In this document: positions 33,644 to 36,078 of the stretch, in pieces
How positions within the stretch are numbered: the stretch's first letter is position 1
How the letters are laid out: each line of letters opens with the position of its first letter
DNA from: JBOFHT01 sp051649785
GTDB taxonomy: Archaea; Methanobacteriota; Methanobacteria; Methanobacteriales; Methanobacteriaceae
Reading direction: 5' to 3'
DNA length: 36,078 nt
Assembly: GCA_051649785.1 (NCBI GenBank)
Contig: JBOFHT010000088.1
Span: 1-36,078 of the forward strand
Position numbers and translations under genes: made by a program
The notes under the pieces: generated by a model
What the model was told of the DNA's origin: nothing
Databases searched by the model: none
Seen by the model: only the letters and a program-made list of their open reading frames with translations

Positions 33644-34048
33644 CTAAGCACCAGGGTTTTTAAAACTTTTTTTATAATATTTCAGATAGAAAGATTTAGC
33701 ACTTAAATTTGTCTTAGAGTACTGAACATTCTTGCTATAAGAATTATACTTAGTACGGTAATTATAAACCGTGACTTTCAATTTTGTCTTACTAACCTTT
33801 GTTAAATACACTTTACTTTTTACATAAAGCTCATATTTAGATTTATTAGGATATTTAATATGCATTTTATAATTAGAAACAACTGTTTTGCCATTATAAT
33901 AAGATTTCCAAGAATTTTTATAAACCAAATAACTTTCACCTTTATCAAAACTTTTATATTTAGCTGCAGACACAGAATTCACAGACCCTGCAATCATACA
34001 AAGCAACATCAATACAAAAAATAAACCAAAAATATATTTTTTATCCAA
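33644..34048 (-). CDS. Small secreted Lys/Tyr-rich protein of unknown function
   Basis: The start is a TTG at 34048 with GGGGGGTG five bases upstream; an ATG at 34081 has no such site and would add residues before the signal peptide. The 134-residue product begins DKKYIFGLFFVLMLLC and has a signal peptide to about residue 30 (VNSVSAAK). The mature part is about 105 residues of beta-type, very rich in Lys, Tyr and Ser (YKSFDKGESYLVYKNSWKSY; TKVSKTKLKVTVYNYRTKY), so strongly basic. It has no cysteines after the signal peptide. No family is recognised. A basic secreted protein in the same block as the giant wall-binding protein could bind the wall or its polymers; this is speculative. Confidence 0.72.
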   Translation of the reverse strand: MDKKYIFGLFFVLMLLCMIAGSVNSVSAAKYKSFDKGESYLVYKNSWKSYYNGKTVVSNYKMHIKYPNKSKYELYVKSKVYLTKVSKTKLKVTVYNYRTKYNSYSKNVQYSKTNLSAKSFYLKYYKKSFKNPGA

Positions 34049-34429
34049 AACAACACCCCCCAATATTGTATATAAAATCATATACTATTATTAACTATAT
34101 AACTGCTTTCATTGACAATATCAATAATTAATATATGATAATTTAAACAATCCCTATTTTAACTCAAATTATCATCCTCAAATTTTACATTATTATTTTA
34201 ATTTTTTGTTTAAATGTCTAAAATGAAGCTTATAATCGTGCCATAATAATTTAGCTGTCGGATTCTTAGTTGTTACAGCTTTTAAAATAGATTTTTAAGA
34301 TTGATATAATATTAATTATATTAGTTAATATTTTTAATAATAATATTTTTTATAATTTAAAAATTTTAGACATTGATTTCAAGTGTAAAAGGTGTTCATT
34401 TTATTTTTGATTAAAATATTAGTACTAAT
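34049..34429. other. Intergenic region with a 12-bp inverted repeat and a possible gene relic
   Basis: AATGTCTAAAAT (34213-34224) and its exact reverse complement ATTTTAGACATT (34363-34374) enclose about 140 bp. On the minus strand a frame of about 33 codons ends at 34193 and reads like protein (TKNPTAKLLWHDYKLHFR) but has no start, suggesting the tail of a lost gene. Otherwise the region is AT-rich. Confidence 0.4.
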
Positions 34430-35866
34430 CTAAACTATTAATAATATTGAAATTATGGTGCTAAAAATAGCTGCTAAAAATATTATTGTAAGTAAAATAG
34501 CTAGCTTAGATAGATTTATAGCTGAATCAATATTAACAGTTTCTAAAAATGTTATCATGTCTCCTAGTTTATAAGCATTAGTTTTGGAACTAGTAGTGCT
34601 AGGGGAAATATTAGTATCATTATCATCATTATCATCAGGGGTAGAGGGGGAATTATCAGGCTTTTCCAATTGTACATTTAATGCACCTGCAGTAGCTGCC
34701 ATTGTAAAACCAGAGTTAGGGCTTGGACAGTTTCTAGCATCTCTTTTCATTATTTTATAGCTATTTTTATAATTCATCTTTAATATAAAGCTAGCTACTA
34801 CAAAAAATAATCCAGTTAATCTTGCAGGAACATAATTTAAAATATCATCTAATTTAGCGGAAAAGTATCCGATTTCTTTATTTTCTTTATCTTTATATCC
34901 AACCATTGCATCAAGAGTATTTATAACTCTATAAAATATAGATCCACTAATTCCAGATATTATAATAAATAAAATAAATATTCCATATGTTGTAGTTTCA
35001 GATATACTAGTTCCAAATAAATAATATCCAAGTGTGTTAGTTTGAATTATATTAAATGGGTTTAATAATATTAAAAAAACTCCAAATAGTGAAAATAAGA
35101 AATAATAAAATATTGGTGCTGTAACTGAATCAACTACATTCTCAGTTAATGTTTCTATTGTAGCAGATATTATTTGAGGTCTTGTAAGTTTAATAGTTTC
35201 TCTACTTACAAGTAGTGAAAGTGAAGCTCTGGCTTTTTCAATATTAGATTTTTTAAATCTAACTATTTTTCCAATATCATTATTATGATTTAAATCCTCA
35301 CACTCTTTACTCCAATCTATTTCTTCTTTATTTGATAAATCATCTCTAACTCTCCTAGCGGATGATATTAACATTTTTATTGAAAACATAGAAGATAACA
35401 GCACTATTGATAAGAAAATTAATAGAATAATTAGAACTATTAATTTTATATAAATTATAGAGCTTGTTAATAATGTAATATTAAAGTTAAATATTGAGTA
35501 TATTCCATTTGAAAATATTATACTTATTAAACTAAATATTAAACCATTTGCTGATAATGAATTTACTAATATTATTATAATTAAAAATATTACTAATAAA
35601 ACTGCTATTAATGAAAATGAAAGTAATAATGAATATATTAATAATATAATTCCTGAAAATTTATTTATATTATTAGTATTATTTAGAATTTTATACTTTA
35701 AAAAATTAATTATATTACCTATAAAAACAACAGGATGAACTTTTAAAGGTAACTCTCCAAACTTTATGTCGGATATAACACTAAATAGAAAAATAAGTAG
35801 AACCCATAAAATAGTGCTTGATAAAAAAATAGTGTTAGGTTTAATAAGTTCGAATAACATAATCAT
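34430..35866 (-). CDS. cbiB: Adenosylcobinamide-phosphate synthase (CbiB/CobD)
   Basis: CbiB is a membrane enzyme that attaches the aminopropanol arm to adenosylcobyric acid late in B12 synthesis. Family motifs seen are LPLKVHPVVFIGN (about 39-51), NTLDAMVGYK (about 312-321), DDILNYVPARLTG, and the signature RDARNCPSPNSGFTMAATAG (about 371-390) with ALNVQLEKP. Several hydrophobic helices fill residues 10-30, 70-175, 245-305 and the C terminus. The protein is 478 residues against the usual 300-320, owing to long hydrophobic insertions near the N terminus and an Asp/Asn/Ser/Thr-rich insertion near 402-427. The ATG at 35866 (or 35860) has no Shine-Dalgarno, and TATATATAAAT-type sequence lies about 20-30 bp upstream, so a leaderless transcript is possible. 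Confidence 0.93.
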   Translation of the reverse strand: MIMLFELIKPNTIFLSSTILWVLLIFLFSVISDIKFGELPLKVHPVVFIGNIINFLKYKILNNTNNINKFSGIILLIYSLLLSFSLIAVLLVIFLIIIILVNSLSANGLIFSLISIIFSNGIYSIFNFNITLLTSSIIYIKLIVLIILLIFLSIVLLSSMFSIKMLISSARRVRDDLSNKEEIDWSKECEDLNHNNDIGKIVRFKKSNIEKARASLSLLVSRETIKLTRPQIISATIETLTENVVDSVTAPIFYYFLFSLFGVFLILLNPFNIIQTNTLGYYLFGTSISETTTYGIFILFIIISGISGSIFYRVINTLDAMVGYKDKENKEIGYFSAKLDDILNYVPARLTGLFFVVASFILKMNYKNSYKIMKRDARNCPSPNSGFTMAATAGALNVQLEKPDNSPSTPDDNDDNDTNISPSTTSSKTNAYKLGDMITFLETVNIDSAINLSKLAILLTIIFLAAIFSTIISILLIV

Positions 35867-36078
35867 TATATAATATTTTATTTATATATAATTTTATATA
35901 AATTTGTAATTATATTTAAATAAAATTAATAGTTCTAATAAAAGTGTAAAAAGTAAGAGTATAAAAAAAATTTAATTATTAAATATATTTTACCATTATA
36001 TTATATATTTTTTATTTATTATATATAAATAGTTATTATATTATTATCTATAAGTATATTAATATATATTTTATAAAT

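Noticed and set aside
1..36078. tRNA or rRNA genes
   Set aside because: I looked for TPsiC-arm-like GGTTCGAATCC or GTTCAAATCC words with cloverleaf context in the gaps and found none. A covariance-model search could not be run.

Overview
The window looks like a Methanobrevibacter-type methanogen (Methanobacteriales). The evidence is a very AT-rich genome, an archaeal PolD small subunit, a CfbA/CbiX chelatase with further archaeal cobamide genes (cbiH, cbiG, cbiB), ribosome binding sites of the GGTGAT/GGAG type, and very large secreted adhesin-like proteins with pseudomurein-binding-type repeats. I assign no species. I found no tRNA, rRNA or CRISPR array.

Layout. 923-4807 (minus): cfbA, thiL and an AmmeMemoRadiSam radical SAM enzyme. 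5286-5684 (minus): a DUF35 zinc-ribbon/OB-fold protein. 6081-8444 (plus): two single-span, pilin-like surface proteins. 8612-10801 (minus): a PhoU/TrkA_C protein and an SLC41/MgtE-type cation transporter. 11070-12958 (minus): cbiH and a membrane-anchored protein. 13182-15786 (plus): DP1 of DNA polymerase D and a class II aldolase (FucA). 15892-20414: an accessory stretch with an orphan Panacea-domain protein, a small membrane protein/winged-helix pair and a beta-helix surface protein. 21022-22981 (minus): UPF0147 and cbiG. 23073-34048: a second accessory stretch, described below. 34430-35866 (minus): cbiB. From memory and unchecked, the housekeeping genes keep nearly the order seen in Methanothermobacter, which would make the two accessory stretches insertions, one between fucA and UPF0147 and one between cbiG and cbiB.

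The second accessory stretch is the most interesting part. A 2380-residue secreted protein carries about eight paired pseudomurein-binding-type modules, two beta-helix regions, a C39-like cysteine peptidase domain and a C-terminal region with a long Gly/Ala-rich hydrophobic hairpin. Two small genes follow at 23- and 29-bp spacing: a PH-like candidate immunity protein and a two-span membrane peptide. A paralogue of that peptide (51 aa) lies upstream, beyond an IS4-type insertion sequence. This layout resembles a cell-surface polymorphic toxin with its immunity genes. That reading is inference.

Mobile and repeat DNA is plentiful: an apparently complete IS4-type element with 19-bp terminal repeats and near-perfect 9-bp target duplications; a 110-bp MITE with related ends and a perfect 9-bp duplication; a second family of about 105-bp miniature elements at three sites plus a bare end-to-end palindrome; and several tandem repeats. 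Many conserved enzymes (ThiL, DP1, CbiG, CbiH, CbiB, AmrS) carry long Asn/Ser-rich insertions encoded by AAT/AAC/AGT-type runs, so they are much longer than their families.
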